The notes: a model not told the origin generated them from the sequence alone. A DNA stretch of 64,000 bases from Bacteroidales bacterium (GCA_017469425.1 JAFUGJ010000089.1:1-64000), one strand, 5' to 3'; positions 1 through 7,905 are shown, counted from the stretch's first letter. Made by a program: numbers and translations.

Positions 1-996
1 CACACAGACAACCCCAAGCAATTCTTCGGCAATATGAAATTTGATGTAATCATAGGTAATCCGCCGTATCAACTTGATGATGGCGGCAACGGTGCCAGTG
101 CATCACCTCTTTACCAAAAATTTGTTGAACAGGCGAAGAAGCTAAAACCACGGTACATGTCGATGATTATTCCATCCAGGTGGTTTGGCGGTGGCAAAGG
201 ATTGGATGATTTCCGAAAAGAAACTCTCAATGATGACCGTTTCCGCGTAATCGTTGATTATGAAAACGCCAACGATTGTTTCCCCGGCGTAGATATCGCT
301 GGTGGGGTTTGCTATTTCCTGTGGGATAGAGATAACCGGGGAACATGTCGTGTAGTGAATATAAACAACGGAGTCCAAGTTGAAACTACGCGAAAACTTG
401 ATGAGTTTGAGACATTTATTAGGCGAGCCGAAGCGCTTAATATCATAAAGAAAGTTCGGGCGAAGAAGGAAAATGTAATGTCCAATGTAGTTACAAGTAG
501 AAAGCCCTTCGGACTGGCTACTACTGACCGTCCACTTTCGTATGGTGATTTGAAGTTAAGATGGCAGAGTGGAGAAGGTCCGTATCCAAAAGAAAAAGTT
601 TCAATTGGGACGGAGATGATCAATAAGTGGAAAGTAATCACATCATATGTTGGTTATGATCATGCTGGTAATCCAGGGAAAGATGGCAAGAGAAAAGTCT
701 TTGCTCGTATTGACATTCTGCCTCCGAAGACCATCTGCAATGAGACCTACCTGGTCATCAGTAGTTTTGATACAGAAGCGGAAGCCAAAAACATGGTTGG
801 CTATATGAAGACTTTATTCTTTAGGTTCCTCGTTTCCCAATTGATGTTTTCCCATCATATCACGAAGACCGCCTATCAATTCGTTCCAGTCCTGGATTGT
901 AAACAAGAATGGACGGATGAAAAGCTATATGAGAAATACGGATTATCTGAAGAAGAAATTGCATTTATTGAATCTATGATTCGCCCGATGGAATAA
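1..996 (+). CDS. Adenine-specific DNA methyltransferase (Eco57I-like), 5' end outside the window
   Basis: The reading frame is open from base 1, so the ATG at 34 is probably internal and only the C-terminal part (about 331 residues) is visible. The motif IIGNPPYQ just after residue 15 is motif IV (NPPY) of N6-adenine methyltransferases. The following region (PLYQKFVEQ, MIIPSRWF) resembles the catalytic core and start of the recognition region of Eco57I-type or type III/ISP-like enzymes. The SAM-binding motif I must lie upstream of the window. The gene is noticeably more AT-rich than the housekeeping genes after 5 kb, which suggests acquisition by transfer. It probably supplies the modification activity of the cassette that continues with the genes at 1116 and 1820. 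A solitary methyltransferase is the alternative. Confidence 0.8.
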   Translation, partial: HTDNPKQFFGNMKFDVIIGNPPYQLDDGGNGASASPLYQKFVEQAKKLKPRYMSMIIPSRWFGGGKGLDDFRKETLNDDRFRVIVDYENANDCFPGVDIAGGVCYFLWDRDNRGTCRVVNINNGVQVETTRKLDEFETFIRRAEALNIIKKVRAKKENVMSNVVTSRKPFGLATTDRPLSYGDLKLRWQSGEGPYPKEKVSIGTEMINKWKVITSYVGYDHAGNPGKDGKRKVFARIDILPPKTICNETYLVISSFDTEAEAKNMVGYMKTLFFRFLVSQLMFSHHITKTAYQFVPVLDCKQEWTDEKLYEKYGLSEEEIAFIESMIRPME

Positions 997-1013
997 ATAT
1001 TTATTACACGCTC

Positions 1014-1044
1014 TTTGAAATATTGACAAGAAAACTTATCTTCG
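1014..1044 (+). promoter_or_regulatory. Predicted Bacteroidetes-type promoter for the 1116 gene
   Basis: TTTG at 1014-1017, a 19-bp spacer and TATCTTCG at 1037-1044 (7 of 8 matches to TAnnTTTG). A start near 1050 would leave a leader of about 65 bases before the ATG at 1116. It suggests the small gene is transcribed separately from the methyltransferase. Confidence 0.45.
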
Positions 1045-1115
1045 TCATTGAATCTCACCACCCTTCCTTGTAGGGGGTTGTACAGTAGATGTGTTGAACG
1101 GAAATGAGATGAGCG

Positions 1116-1655
1116 ATGAGGAGTTCAGACTTTCAGCGCGAAGAAAACTTCAATGATTATCTTCGCCTGTTACGAAATAACGATTACGAGCAAGTTATGT
1201 TCGATGAAAAGTCGGGCGGGGTAAGTGCTGTTCATAAAGGCCACAGACTCGATAAACAACCTGGCTTGAATGGAGAGAGACGCGGCAACTACGAGCTAAG
1301 AACTGTCGAGACATTCAGGCAATACGGACACAGCATTGTTTTGCTTAATGAGTCAGAAGTAATTGGAGTGAAACAGTATGACGGCCTTCTTGATGGCGCA
1401 CCTTGTGAGATTAAAGCTGTTGAACAGATGGGAAGATGGACTGTCAGGACCAAGATTGCCAATGCCGTCAAACAGGGTGCTGTCCATGTCATTCTGTTTT
1501 TCCCGGACCCCGGATTATTTTCTGAAGAACGGGTACAAGATGGGTGGAAAGACTGGATTACTCATGCGAAGCCGAGTGAACAACCCGTTCCGGAAATCCA
1601 AATGTTTTGCGTAGTAAACGGCACAATCCGGTTAATAGAAAAGCCATCCTGGTAG
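1116..1655 (+). CDS. Small PD-(D/E)xK nuclease-like protein (CdiA-CT-like)
   Basis: 179 residues with no signal peptide or membrane segment. The central block reads GNYELRTVETFRQYG, a variable stretch, then YDGLLDGAPCEIKAVE. The D..(n)..EIK arrangement is the core signature of PD-(D/E)xK nucleases, and the G-x-R-x-NYELR context resembles C-terminal nuclease domains seen in CdiA-type toxins and mobile elements of Bacteroidetes. This fold assignment is inference from motif layout. The start at 1116 is supported because upstream ATGs in frame run into a stop. It lies between a DNA methyltransferase and a helicase, so a nuclease or DNA-processing role in a restriction or defence cassette is plausible. 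The gene ends in TAG. Confidence 0.55.
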   Translation: MRSSDFQREENFNDYLRLLRNNDYEQVMFDEKSGGVSAVHKGHRLDKQPGLNGERRGNYELRTVETFRQYGHSIVLLNESEVIGVKQYDGLLDGAPCEIKAVEQMGRWTVRTKIANAVKQGAVHVILFFPDPGLFSEERVQDGWKDWITHAKPSEQPVPEIQMFCVVNGTIRLIEKPSW

Positions 1656-1683
1656 CAGAATGGCTCTATCCGAAGATTCTTTG

Positions 1684-1731
1684 GGTTATGGTGACAGGAG
1701 GACTACCCCTTTACCTATCACCCCCATAACC
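1684..1731. other. Strong imperfect inverted repeat (possible structured RNA)
   Basis: GGTTATGG (1684-1691) pairs perfectly with CCATAACC (1724-1731). The stem continues after a 3-base bulge with TGACAGG (1692-1698) against CCTATCA (1714-1720), which pairs with one G-U when read on the minus strand. The loop is about 15 bases. No T-tract follows on either strand, so a simple intrinsic terminator is unlikely. Together with the leftward promoter just to its right it could be a small RNA or leader structure. Confidence 0.4.
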
Positions 1732-1747
1732 TTGGTTAATTCAACAG

Positions 1748-1778
1748 CAAAGATACTTCTTTTTTGACAAAAGCAAAA
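1748..1778 (-). promoter_or_regulatory. Predicted leftward promoter between the nuclease-like gene and the helicase
   Basis: On the minus strand TTTTG (complement of 1774-1778), an 18-bp spacer and a perfect TATCTTTG (complement of 1748-1755). It faces away from the helicase and toward the hairpin at 1684-1731 and the 3' end of the 1116 gene. There is no leftward gene there, so any product would be an untranslated or antisense RNA. Confidence 0.4.
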
Positions 1779-1819
1779 GTTTTCCTGTCAGTATTTTGGG
1801 AGCACAAACATGAATTGCT

Positions 1820-4582
1820 ATGGCATCCGAAACACTATTACGGGAGAGGATTCGCGAAATCCCCATGATATACGCCTATGAGCACATAGGATATCCCGCC
1901 CATAAGGGCTGGCTGAAGGTCGGCTATACCACGCGCGATGTAGAGACCCGCGTGCGGGAGCAGAACCTGACCGGCAACATCCAGTACCGGATTGTCCTCA
2001 AGCGGCCAGCTATGCGAAAGGACGGTTCCTCCTTCACGGACAAACTGGTCCACCGAATCCTCCGCAAAGACCATATCCGCAATCCGGAGGGCGAATGGTT
2101 CGTGTGCGATGTCAAAAAGGTGGAGCAGGCCATCGCCACAGCCGTGGCCGGGAAAGACAAGATGATAGACCGCATCTACGACTTCCCAATGCGCCCGGAG
2201 CAGAAGCGTGCGGTTGAGAAGACATCGGCCTACTTTGACGCCTTCAAGAAGGACCCGGCTAACCGTGGCCTCATTCCGCACTTCCTCTGGAACGCAAAGA
2301 TGCGCTTCGGAAAAACCTTTACCACCTACCAACTTGCCCTTAAGATGGGTTGGAAGAAGGTGCTGGTGCTCACCTTCAAACCTGCTGTCAAGACCGCCTG
2401 GGAAGAAGACCTTCTCACTCACAAAGACTTCGAGGGATGGCAGTTCTGCCAGAAGCAGGAAGACCGGGAGTTCAATTATGTCAATGAGCGCAAGCCCTTT
2501 GTCTGCTTCGCCTCCTTCCAGGATGTTCTGGGCAAGAATGCCGTGGGCGGCATCAAGGCAACCAATGAGTGGATTCAGACCGTCCAGTGGGACTGCATCG
2601 TTCTGGACGAATACCACTATGGAGCCTGGGGCAAGAACGCCAAGAACTTCTACGACAAGAAAGATCCGGCCCTAAGACGGGCTGAGGAAGTGGGTGAAAT
2701 CATCTCCGAAGATGCCGACAACACGCGTGAACTGGAAGCCCGGGAACTGTACGACGAAGGCTTGATGCCACTGCGCACCGGGGCTTACCTCTATCTCTCC
2801 GGAACACCGTTCCGTGCCATCTCTACCGGTGAATTTATCGAAGAGCAGATTTACAACTGGACCTACTCCGACGAGCAGGCAGCCAAGGAAGCCTGGATGG
2901 ATGAAAAGAATCCCTACGCCCAACTGCCCAAGATGGTAATGCTGACCTACCAATTGCCGGACAGCATTAGGGAGATTGCCTCCCAGGGAGAGTTTGATGA
3001 ATTTGACCTCAACGAATTCTTCCGGGCTGAAGACGACTACTTCCTCCACGAAGAGTATGTCCAGAAATGGCTGGACCTCATTCGCGGAGCCTACACGGAA
3101 AACATAGTTACGGAACTGAAACTGGGGACGGAGAAGCCGCCGATGCCGTTCTCCGATTCCCGCCTGCTCAGTTACCTGCAGCACACCTACTGGTTCCTGC
3201 CCTCCGTAGCAGCCTGCCGTGCAATGGCCAGGCTCCTGAAGAAACGCTCCAACCGTTTCTATGATGAGTATAAGGTCATTGTGGCTGCCGGAAATTCCGC
3301 CGGAATGGGAGCTCAAGCAGTTGAACCGGTGTATAATGCAATGGAAGACCCGCAGCAGACAAAAACCATTACCTTGTCTTGCGGCAAACTTTCCACCGGC
3401 GTCACGGTCAAACCCTGGACCGGCATTATGATGCTGCGTAACACCACCTCACCGGAAACCTATTTCCAGGCCGCCTTCCGTGTGCAATCTCCTTGGACAA
3501 CCAAAGACGAATCAGGAGAAGAAGTCATCCTGAAACCCCTCTGCTATGTCTTTGATTTTGCCCCCAACCGGGCACTCCGTCAGGTGGAAGAATACAGCTG
3601 CCAGCTCAATGTCCAGGAATCCAACCCTGAAAAGAAGGTGGAGCAGTTCATCAAGTTCCTGCCTATCCTGGCCTTCGACGGTTCATCAATGAAGGAAATC
3701 GATGCCGCCGGAGTTCTGGATATGGCCATGAGCGGCACAACGGCAACGCTCCTTGCCCGCCGCTGGGAGAGCGCCGTGCTGGTGAATGTGGACAACGCCA
3801 CCCTGCAGCGCCTGATGAGCAATCCTGAGGCGATGCGTGCCCTGATGAACATCGAAGGCTTCCGCAACCTCAACTCCGACATTGAGACCATCATCAACAA
3901 GTCCGAACATGTCAAAAATACCAAGAAAGAGAAAGGTGACGACCTGACTCCTAAGGAGAAGAAGCAGCTCACCGAAGAGGAGAAAGAGTACAAAAGCAAG
4001 CGCAAGGAGATTCAGGAGAAACTCATCAAGTTCGCCACCCGCATCCCGGTCTTCATGTACCTGACGGACTACCGGGAATACTGCCTGAAAGATGTTATCG
4101 AGCAGTTGGAGCCTGAGCTCTTCCGCAAGGTCACCGGCCTCACCCTCAAGGATTTCAGCCTCCTGGTGAGCCTCGGCGTCTTCAACAGCGAACTGATGAA
4201 CGATGCCGTGTACAAGTTCAAACGCTACGAAGACGCCTCGCTGGAATACACTGGCATCGACAAACACACCGGCACGGTCATCGGACTCTGGGATACGGCC
4301 ATTGACACCGCGGTCGTGGATAAAGACTTGCCAAATCAGGCCGGGCATGACGAACACGAACCCGTTTCACCCGTTATTGCCCGCCCTGACCGGCAATCTC
4401 CAGAAGAAGAGTCTGAGCCTTGGGAACGCCTTCAGGTAGGTGACACCGTTATACACAAGAGCCTCGGCCCCGGCGAGGTCATCGCTCTTGATGACGATTT
4501 TCTTATTGTTAAGTTCCCCGACCGCGAATCCAAATTCCGTTATCCAAGTGCTTTTGAAAAAGGATACTTGTCAGCGGAATAA
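1820..4582 (+). CDS. SF2 DEAD/DEAH-type helicase with N-terminal GIY-YIG/T5orf172-like domain
   Basis: 920 residues. Residues about 15-100 carry YAYEHIG, WLKVGYT, a conserved Arg (DVETRV) and GEWF, the layout of T5orf172/GIY-YIG-like nuclease domains. The helicase follows: MRFGKT (Walker A, about residue 161), LDEYHYG (DExH box, about 263) and YLSGTP (motif III, about 326), with a second RecA-like lobe ending near residue 560. A charged, coiled-coil-like stretch lies at about 690-730. The last 50 residues (VGDTVIHKSLGPGEVIAL) look like a CarD/SH3-type barrel. Such architectures occur in restriction-type translocases. With a methyltransferase two genes upstream, a restriction or anti-phage role is inferred. 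Its composition is closer to the host's than that of the 1-1800 region. Confidence 0.75.
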   Translation: MASETLLRERIREIPMIYAYEHIGYPAHKGWLKVGYTTRDVETRVREQNLTGNIQYRIVLKRPAMRKDGSSFTDKLVHRILRKDHIRNPEGEWFVCDVKKVEQAIATAVAGKDKMIDRIYDFPMRPEQKRAVEKTSAYFDAFKKDPANRGLIPHFLWNAKMRFGKTFTTYQLALKMGWKKVLVLTFKPAVKTAWEEDLLTHKDFEGWQFCQKQEDREFNYVNERKPFVCFASFQDVLGKNAVGGIKATNEWIQTVQWDCIVLDEYHYGAWGKNAKNFYDKKDPALRRAEEVGEIISEDADNTRELEARELYDEGLMPLRTGAYLYLSGTPFRAISTGEFIEEQIYNWTYSDEQAAKEAWMDEKNPYAQLPKMVMLTYQLPDSIREIASQGEFDEFDLNEFFRAEDDYFLHEEYVQKWLDLIRGAYTENIVTELKLGTEKPPMPFSDSRLLSYLQHTYWFLPSVAACRAMARLLKKRSNRFYDEYKVIVAAGNSAGMGAQAVEPVYNAMEDPQQTKTITLSCGKLSTGVTVKPWTGIMMLRNTTSPETYFQAAFRVQSPWTTKDESGEEVILKPLCYVFDFAPNRALRQVEEYSCQLNVQESNPEKKVEQFIKFLPILAFDGSSMKEIDAAGVLDMAMSGTTATLLARRWESAVLVNVDNATLQRLMSNPEAMRALMNIEGFRNLNSDIETIINKSEHVKNTKKEKGDDLTPKEKKQLTEEEKEYKSKRKEIQEKLIKFATRIPVFMYLTDYREYCLKDVIEQLEPELFRKVTGLTLKDFSLLVSLGVFNSELMNDAVYKFKRYEDASLEYTGIDKHTGTVIGLWDTAIDTAVVDKDLPNQAGHDEHEPVSPVIARPDRQSPEEESEPWERLQVGDTVIHKSLGPGEVIALDDDFLIVKFPDRESKFRYPSAFEKGYLSAE

Positions 4583-5037
4583 CAGATACCTCTGCATTTG
4601 GTATATCAGAATATGGTGCACATCCACGCATCAACAAGAAAAGACCTGTGCAACAAGAAGTCGTAAGTTCCAACTTGAAGTGTTTGTAGTGTTGATGGAG
4701 CTTTTCTTTTTTATGCCTTCTTCTCCCGGAACTCCGCTGGAATAAACTTCCAATGGCAGTACGGCACTCTCCATCGGGCACGCCACCGTTCTGTTCCTGC
4801 GCTAACTTCGGACCTGTTTTTATAAATAGTCCGTGGGGATAATAGATTGACTATAAATATATTACATAAATTGATCTCCTTGAATTCGGGGAGGTCACTT
4901 TGTGTAAAACTATATTAATCAGCTATTTAGCTCCACGCTGCGCTTTGCCGTCGTCCTGAATATGGTTTACAGGAATAGAGAAAAAAACCGCAACATCACT
5001 GCTGCGGTTTTAGGTCTGTTGAAAAAGGAGAGGAATC
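4583..5037. other. Intergenic stretch between the accessory cassette and rpsU; no gene seen
   Basis: About 450 bases, AT-rich from 4800 to 4900. I see no open frame with a credible protein, no tRNA and no clear direct repeat that would mark an attachment site. Its only supported element is the rpsU terminator at the right end. It is the likely left boundary of the conserved chromosome. Confidence 0.5.
4981..5011 (-). terminator. Intrinsic terminator of rpsU
   Basis: Read on the minus strand, AAAACCGCA and TGCGGTTTT form a 9-bp stem with a 10-base loop, followed by a run of seven T. It lies 27 bases after the rpsU stop. Confidence 0.8.
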
Positions 5038-5232
5038 TTACTGATCTTCCTCGAGACGGAGATGCTGCACATAGATGGCCTTCTCTTTTGCAAGGCGCTT
5101 CAGCACAGAGGGTTTCTTGAACTCCTTGCGGGCACGCATTTCGCGTACGGCACCGGTCTTTTCGAACTTGCGCTTGAATTTCTTCAGAGCCCTTTCGATA
5201 TTCTCACCGTCTTTTACAGGTACTATAATCAT
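5038..5232 (-). CDS. rpsU: 30S ribosomal protein bS21
   Basis: 64 residues, MIIVPVKDGENIERALKKFKRK at the start and a basic C-terminus, the usual bS21 length and sequence. In Bacteroidetes ribosomes bS21, with bS18 and bS6, is known to help hold the anti-Shine-Dalgarno end of 16S rRNA in a closed pocket. The gene is monocistronic, with its own TACCTTTG promoter and an intrinsic terminator. Unlike its neighbours it has a long Shine-Dalgarno sequence, the arrangement reported for autoregulated rpsU in this phylum. Confidence 0.95.
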   Translation of the reverse strand: MIIVPVKDGENIERALKKFKRKFEKTGAVREMRARKEFKKPSVLKRLAKEKAIYVQHLRLEEDQ

Positions 5233-5238
5233 TTAAAA

Positions 5239-5250
5239 ATCACCTCCTTT
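5239..5250 (-). promoter_or_regulatory. Extended Shine-Dalgarno sequence of rpsU
   Basis: The minus strand reads AAAGGAGGTGAT immediately upstream, ending 6 bases before the ATG. This is a 12-base complement of the usual 16S rRNA 3' end. Other starts in this window lack such a sequence. Confidence 0.85.
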
Positions 5251-5265
5251 TCGATTAAGCGGGTG

Positions 5266-5273
5266 CAAAGGTA
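5266..5273 (-). promoter_or_regulatory. -7 element of the rpsU promoter
   Basis: Minus strand TACCTTTG, a perfect TAnnTTTG, 33 bases upstream of the rpsU ATG. No convincing -33 box was found. Confidence 0.55.
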
Positions 5274-5289
5274 GAAAATTTTTCCGAAA

Positions 5290-5991
5290 TTACAACATTC
5301 CTGCAAAATCTTTCATTCCCTCCGTCGCCACTTTCCGTATATGTACTATGCGGCGGTCGAATAGCGGCACTTCGGCAGGGTCGATGATGAATATCCTGGC
5401 ATCGGAAGAAGCATACCTGTACAGTCCTGCGGCAGGGTAAACCGATAGGGAAGTGCCCACAATCAGAACCACATCCGCCTTTGAGACGAGGTCCATCGCC
5501 TGCTCCATCTTGGGAACTGCTTCGCCGAAAAACACTATGTGCGGGCGCAGCTGCACTCCGTTGGGCGCCTTGTCGCCGAGGCGGACTTCGTCGTAGCCTA
5601 TGTCGAAAACGCTCTTTTCGCTGAAGCCGTCTTCCTCATTGCAACTGTTCTCCGGACGCACCTTGGTAACCTCGCCGTGAAGGTGCACAACATGGGTGCT
5701 TCCTGCGCGTTCGTGCAGGTTGTCCACATTCTGGGTAATCACATCCACGATGTAATCCTTCTCCAGCCCGGCTATTGCAAGATGCGCCCCGTTCGGCCTG
5801 GCTTCGCGCAGATGCCGCCGCTGCATGTTGTAGAAATCCAGCACCTTGGCGCGGTCGCGGTACCAGCCTTCAATGGAGGCTACTTCCATGGGGTCGTAGT
5901 TGTCCCAGAGCCCGCCGTTGTCGCGGTAGGTTCCAAGTCCGGATTCGGCGCTTACGCCTGCACCTGTAAGAACTGCTATCCTTTTTTTCAT
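5290..5991 (-). CDS. cobB: NAD-dependent protein deacylase, sirtuin (CobB-like)
   Basis: 233 residues from the ATG at 5991. It contains the sirtuin signatures GAGVSAESG (NAD binding), TQNVDNLHERAG and the catalytic His in HLHGE, followed by GTSLSVYPAA near the C-terminus. It should remove acyl groups from lysines using NAD. The four cysteines that bind structural zinc in most sirtuins are not present; only one Cys is seen in that region (RPENSCNEEDG). A longer frame upstream to 6822 is only the shadow of the ATPase gene. The start overlaps the stop of the upstream ATPase gene by four bases (ATGA), which implies translational coupling. Confidence 0.9.
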   Translation of the reverse strand: MKKRIAVLTGAGVSAESGLGTYRDNGGLWDNYDPMEVASIEGWYRDRAKVLDFYNMQRRHLREARPNGAHLAIAGLEKDYIVDVITQNVDNLHERAGSTHVVHLHGEVTKVRPENSCNEEDGFSEKSVFDIGYDEVRLGDKAPNGVQLRPHIVFFGEAVPKMEQAMDLVSKADVVLIVGTSLSVYPAAGLYRYASSDARIFIIDPAEVPLFDRRIVHIRKVATEGMKDFAGML

Positions 5992-7136
5992 TCGTCCTTG
6001 AGATTGAAGAAATAATGCCTTGCCCAGTACTCGAAAAGCGGGTCGAGGATGATGGGCTCGTCGTTGTCGCCGAATGTGATGATTTCTTTCTTGCAGAGGG
6101 CATCCTTGAGCCTGCGCACATTCGCCGAGGAGTGCAGCCCGTAGTGCTCGATTACTTCCGCGGAGCTGAATTTGGTGACTCCTTCGAGGGTGGCTTTCAG
6201 CAGCGAGACCTGGAAGCCCGTGAGGTCGCCCACCATCTCCCGGAAACGCGGTTCGTGGATGGAAAGCAGCATCCCGAGGGCGTCCAAGAGGGTTGCGTCG
6301 GTGATGAAGCCTTTGGTGAGATGGTCGCAGATGGACGAGAAATGGCAGATGTACCAGATGTGCCCGCGGAAGCGTTTGCACACGCTCATCATGAGGTCGC
6401 GGTCGATGACCTTTCCGCTTGTGAGGAATCCTTTGACGATGAAGTCGGTGATTTCCCGGGAGTCGATTTCGGAAAGGCGCACACGGTTTACCTGACGGTG
6501 GAAGAAAACTTTCTGCTCGAAAATCTCCTTCATTGCGTTCACCTTCGAGCCCATGAAAATAAAGCTGCAGAGGTCCTTCTGCGAGTCGCGGATAACCCCT
6601 TCGAAAATCTTCAGTATCTTTTCCCAGCCGTCGAGGAAGGTGATGTTCTGGAATTCGTCGAGCACCACTATGCACTTTTTCCCCTTGATGGCGGCAATGC
6701 GGTAGGGGAGGCAGAAGATGGAGCGGATGTCGCCTTCGTCGATGTCCCAGTTGAGCGAGAGCACCGAGTCGGTTGCGGCGTAGCTTGCCGGGTCGAAGAC
6801 GAAGTGGGTGTCGGGCAGGCACACTTTCACCATCGATGCGAATTCGTCCGGAGTGGTGGCTTCGGAGCGTATGATGGTGGAGCCGAGAAGCAGCATCAGG
6901 GAAGATGTGTCGCGGATGTTGAGCAGGGACACTTCGGCTGTGCTGAACTGCTTCCCGGAGATGCGCATGCCGAAGAAAGTCTGCTGCAGCAGGGAAGTCT
7001 TGCCGGTCTTGGGCGGCTCATATATCACCACATTCTCCGAATTGAGGATGAGGTTGGAGAGGATGGTCTGATCGCCGCGCCGGCCGATGTTGTTCTTGCC
7101 GGTTACAGGTTTGCTGTAGGTGAAAATGCCGTCCAT
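5988..7136 (-). CDS. AAA family ATPase with C-terminal winged-helix-like region
   Basis: 382 residues. It has EPPKTGKTSLL as the Walker A motif near residue 40 and KKCIVVLDEFQNI as Walker B with a downstream sensor region (FIFMGSKVNAM). The C-terminal 90 residues (SSAEVIEHYGLHSSANVRRLKDAL, then DPLFEYWARHYF) resemble the winged-helix tail of archaeal-type ATPases of the PF01637 kind. These proteins are common in Bacteroidales but have no assigned role. The gene is divergent from rplU and overlaps the sirtuin gene by four bases, so the two proteins are probably made together. Confidence 0.75.
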   Translation of the reverse strand: MDGIFTYSKPVTGKNNIGRRGDQTILSNLILNSENVVIYEPPKTGKTSLLQQTFFGMRISGKQFSTAEVSLLNIRDTSSLMLLLGSTIIRSEATTPDEFASMVKVCLPDTHFVFDPASYAATDSVLSLNWDIDEGDIRSIFCLPYRIAAIKGKKCIVVLDEFQNITFLDGWEKILKIFEGVIRDSQKDLCSFIFMGSKVNAMKEIFEQKVFFHRQVNRVRLSEIDSREITDFIVKGFLTSGKVIDRDLMMSVCKRFRGHIWYICHFSSICDHLTKGFITDATLLDALGMLLSIHEPRFREMVGDLTGFQVSLLKATLEGVTKFSSAEVIEHYGLHSSANVRRLKDALCKKEIITFGDNDEPIILDPLFEYWARHYFFNLKDE

Positions 7137-7162
7137 TTCGTAACAATCTTGTTTTCAGCAGG

Positions 7163-7170
7163 CAAAAATA
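7163..7170 (-). promoter_or_regulatory. -7 element of the AAA ATPase-sirtuin operon
   Basis: Minus strand TATTTTTG (TAnnTTTG), 26 bases upstream of the ATG. It is divergent from the rplU promoter, whose -33 box begins 9 bases to the right. Confidence 0.5.
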
Positions 7171-7178
7171 ATAAATTA

Positions 7179-7210
7179 TTTTGCGGATTTGTCAAAAATT
7201 ACTACTTTTG
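7179..7210 (+). promoter_or_regulatory. Promoter of rplU-rpmA
   Basis: TTTTG at 7179-7183, a 19-bp spacer and TACTTTTG at 7203-7210, a full match to the Bacteroidetes consensus. The transcript would have a leader of about 87 bases. Confidence 0.7.
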
Positions 7211-7249
7211 CAGTCCGATTTTTCAGAAGACTGCAGGGCCCGTCAAGTG

Positions 7250-7265
7250 CCGTTCGGAGGAACGG
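7250..7265 (+). other. Perfect hairpin in the rplU leader
   Basis: CCGTTC (7250-7255) and GAACGG (7260-7265) form six pairs around a GGAG loop, inside the predicted rplU leader. Ribosomal protein leaders often carry autoregulatory structures, but I cannot match this one to a named family. Confidence 0.35.
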
Positions 7266-7303
7266 ACGCCTTCAGCCACAAACTTTAAACAAGTTTAGTT
7301 ATT

Positions 7304-7615
7304 ATGTACGCAATCGTAGACATTGCAGGCAGCCAGTTCAAGGTTGAGGCCGGAAACGAGATTTTCGTGCCCCGTCTTCCTCAGGCCAAGGATTCAGAAG
7401 TAGAATTTGACAAGGTCCTCCTCATCGAGAACGAGGGCGATGTCAAAGTCGGTGCTCCCTATGTAGAAGGTGCCGTTGTAAAGGCAACGGTTCTCGCAGA
7501 CGATGTCAAGGCAGACAAGGTTATCGTGTTCAAGAAGATCCGCCGCAAGGGCTTCCAGAAACTGAACGGTCACCGCCAGAAACTCACCAAGATCAAGGTT
7601 AACGAAATCGCTTAA
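7304..7615 (+). CDS. rplU: 50S ribosomal protein bL21
   Basis: 103 residues, [20 protein letters not shown], ending in the typical basic [11 protein letters not shown] segment. Full-length bL21, which binds 23S rRNA domain I. It is the first gene of the rplU-rpmA operon, five bases before rpmA, behind a consensus promoter. Confidence 0.97.
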   Translation: MYAIVDIAGSQFKVEAGNEIFVPRLPQAKDSEVEFDKVLLIENEGDVKVGAPYVEGAVVKATVLADDVKADKVIVFKKIRRKGFQKLNGHRQKLTKIKVNEIA

Positions 7616-7620
7616 TCATT

Positions 7621-7881
7621 ATGGCACACAAGAAAGGTCAATCCAGTTCAAAGAACGGTCGTGAGTCGCACAGCAAGCGTCTGGGCCTCAAGAAATTCGG
7701 CGGCGAGGTCGTTAAGGCCGGCAACATTATCGTACGCCAGAGGGGTACCGTGCACAATCCCGACAAGAATGTGGGAATGGGCAAGGACCACACCCTTTAT
7801 GCACTTGTTGACGGAACGGTGAAGTTCTCCCGCAAGAAAGAGGACAAATCCTTCGTCTCCGTAATCCCTTTTGAGAATTAA
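7621..7881 (+). CDS. rpmA: 50S ribosomal protein bL27
   Basis: 86 residues. [36 protein letters not shown] and the [14 protein letters not shown] block are diagnostic of bL27, located near the peptidyl-transferase centre. There is no cleavable N-terminal extension of the Firmicutes type. It is cotranscribed with rplU and followed by a strong terminator. Confidence 0.97.
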   Translation: MAHKKGQSSSKNGRESHSKRLGLKKFGGEVVKAGNIIVRQRGTVHNPDKNVGMGKDHTLYALVDGTVKFSRKKEDKSFVSVIPFEN

Positions 7882-7905
7882 TTCCGGGGAGTAATGAATA
7901 GAATG

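Noticed and set aside
5290-6822. A single 510-residue protein in the frame that contains the sirtuin
   Set aside because: The first half is a shadow of the AAA ATPase gene, with no recognisable domain, and the sirtuin has a good ATG at 5991 with four-base overlap.
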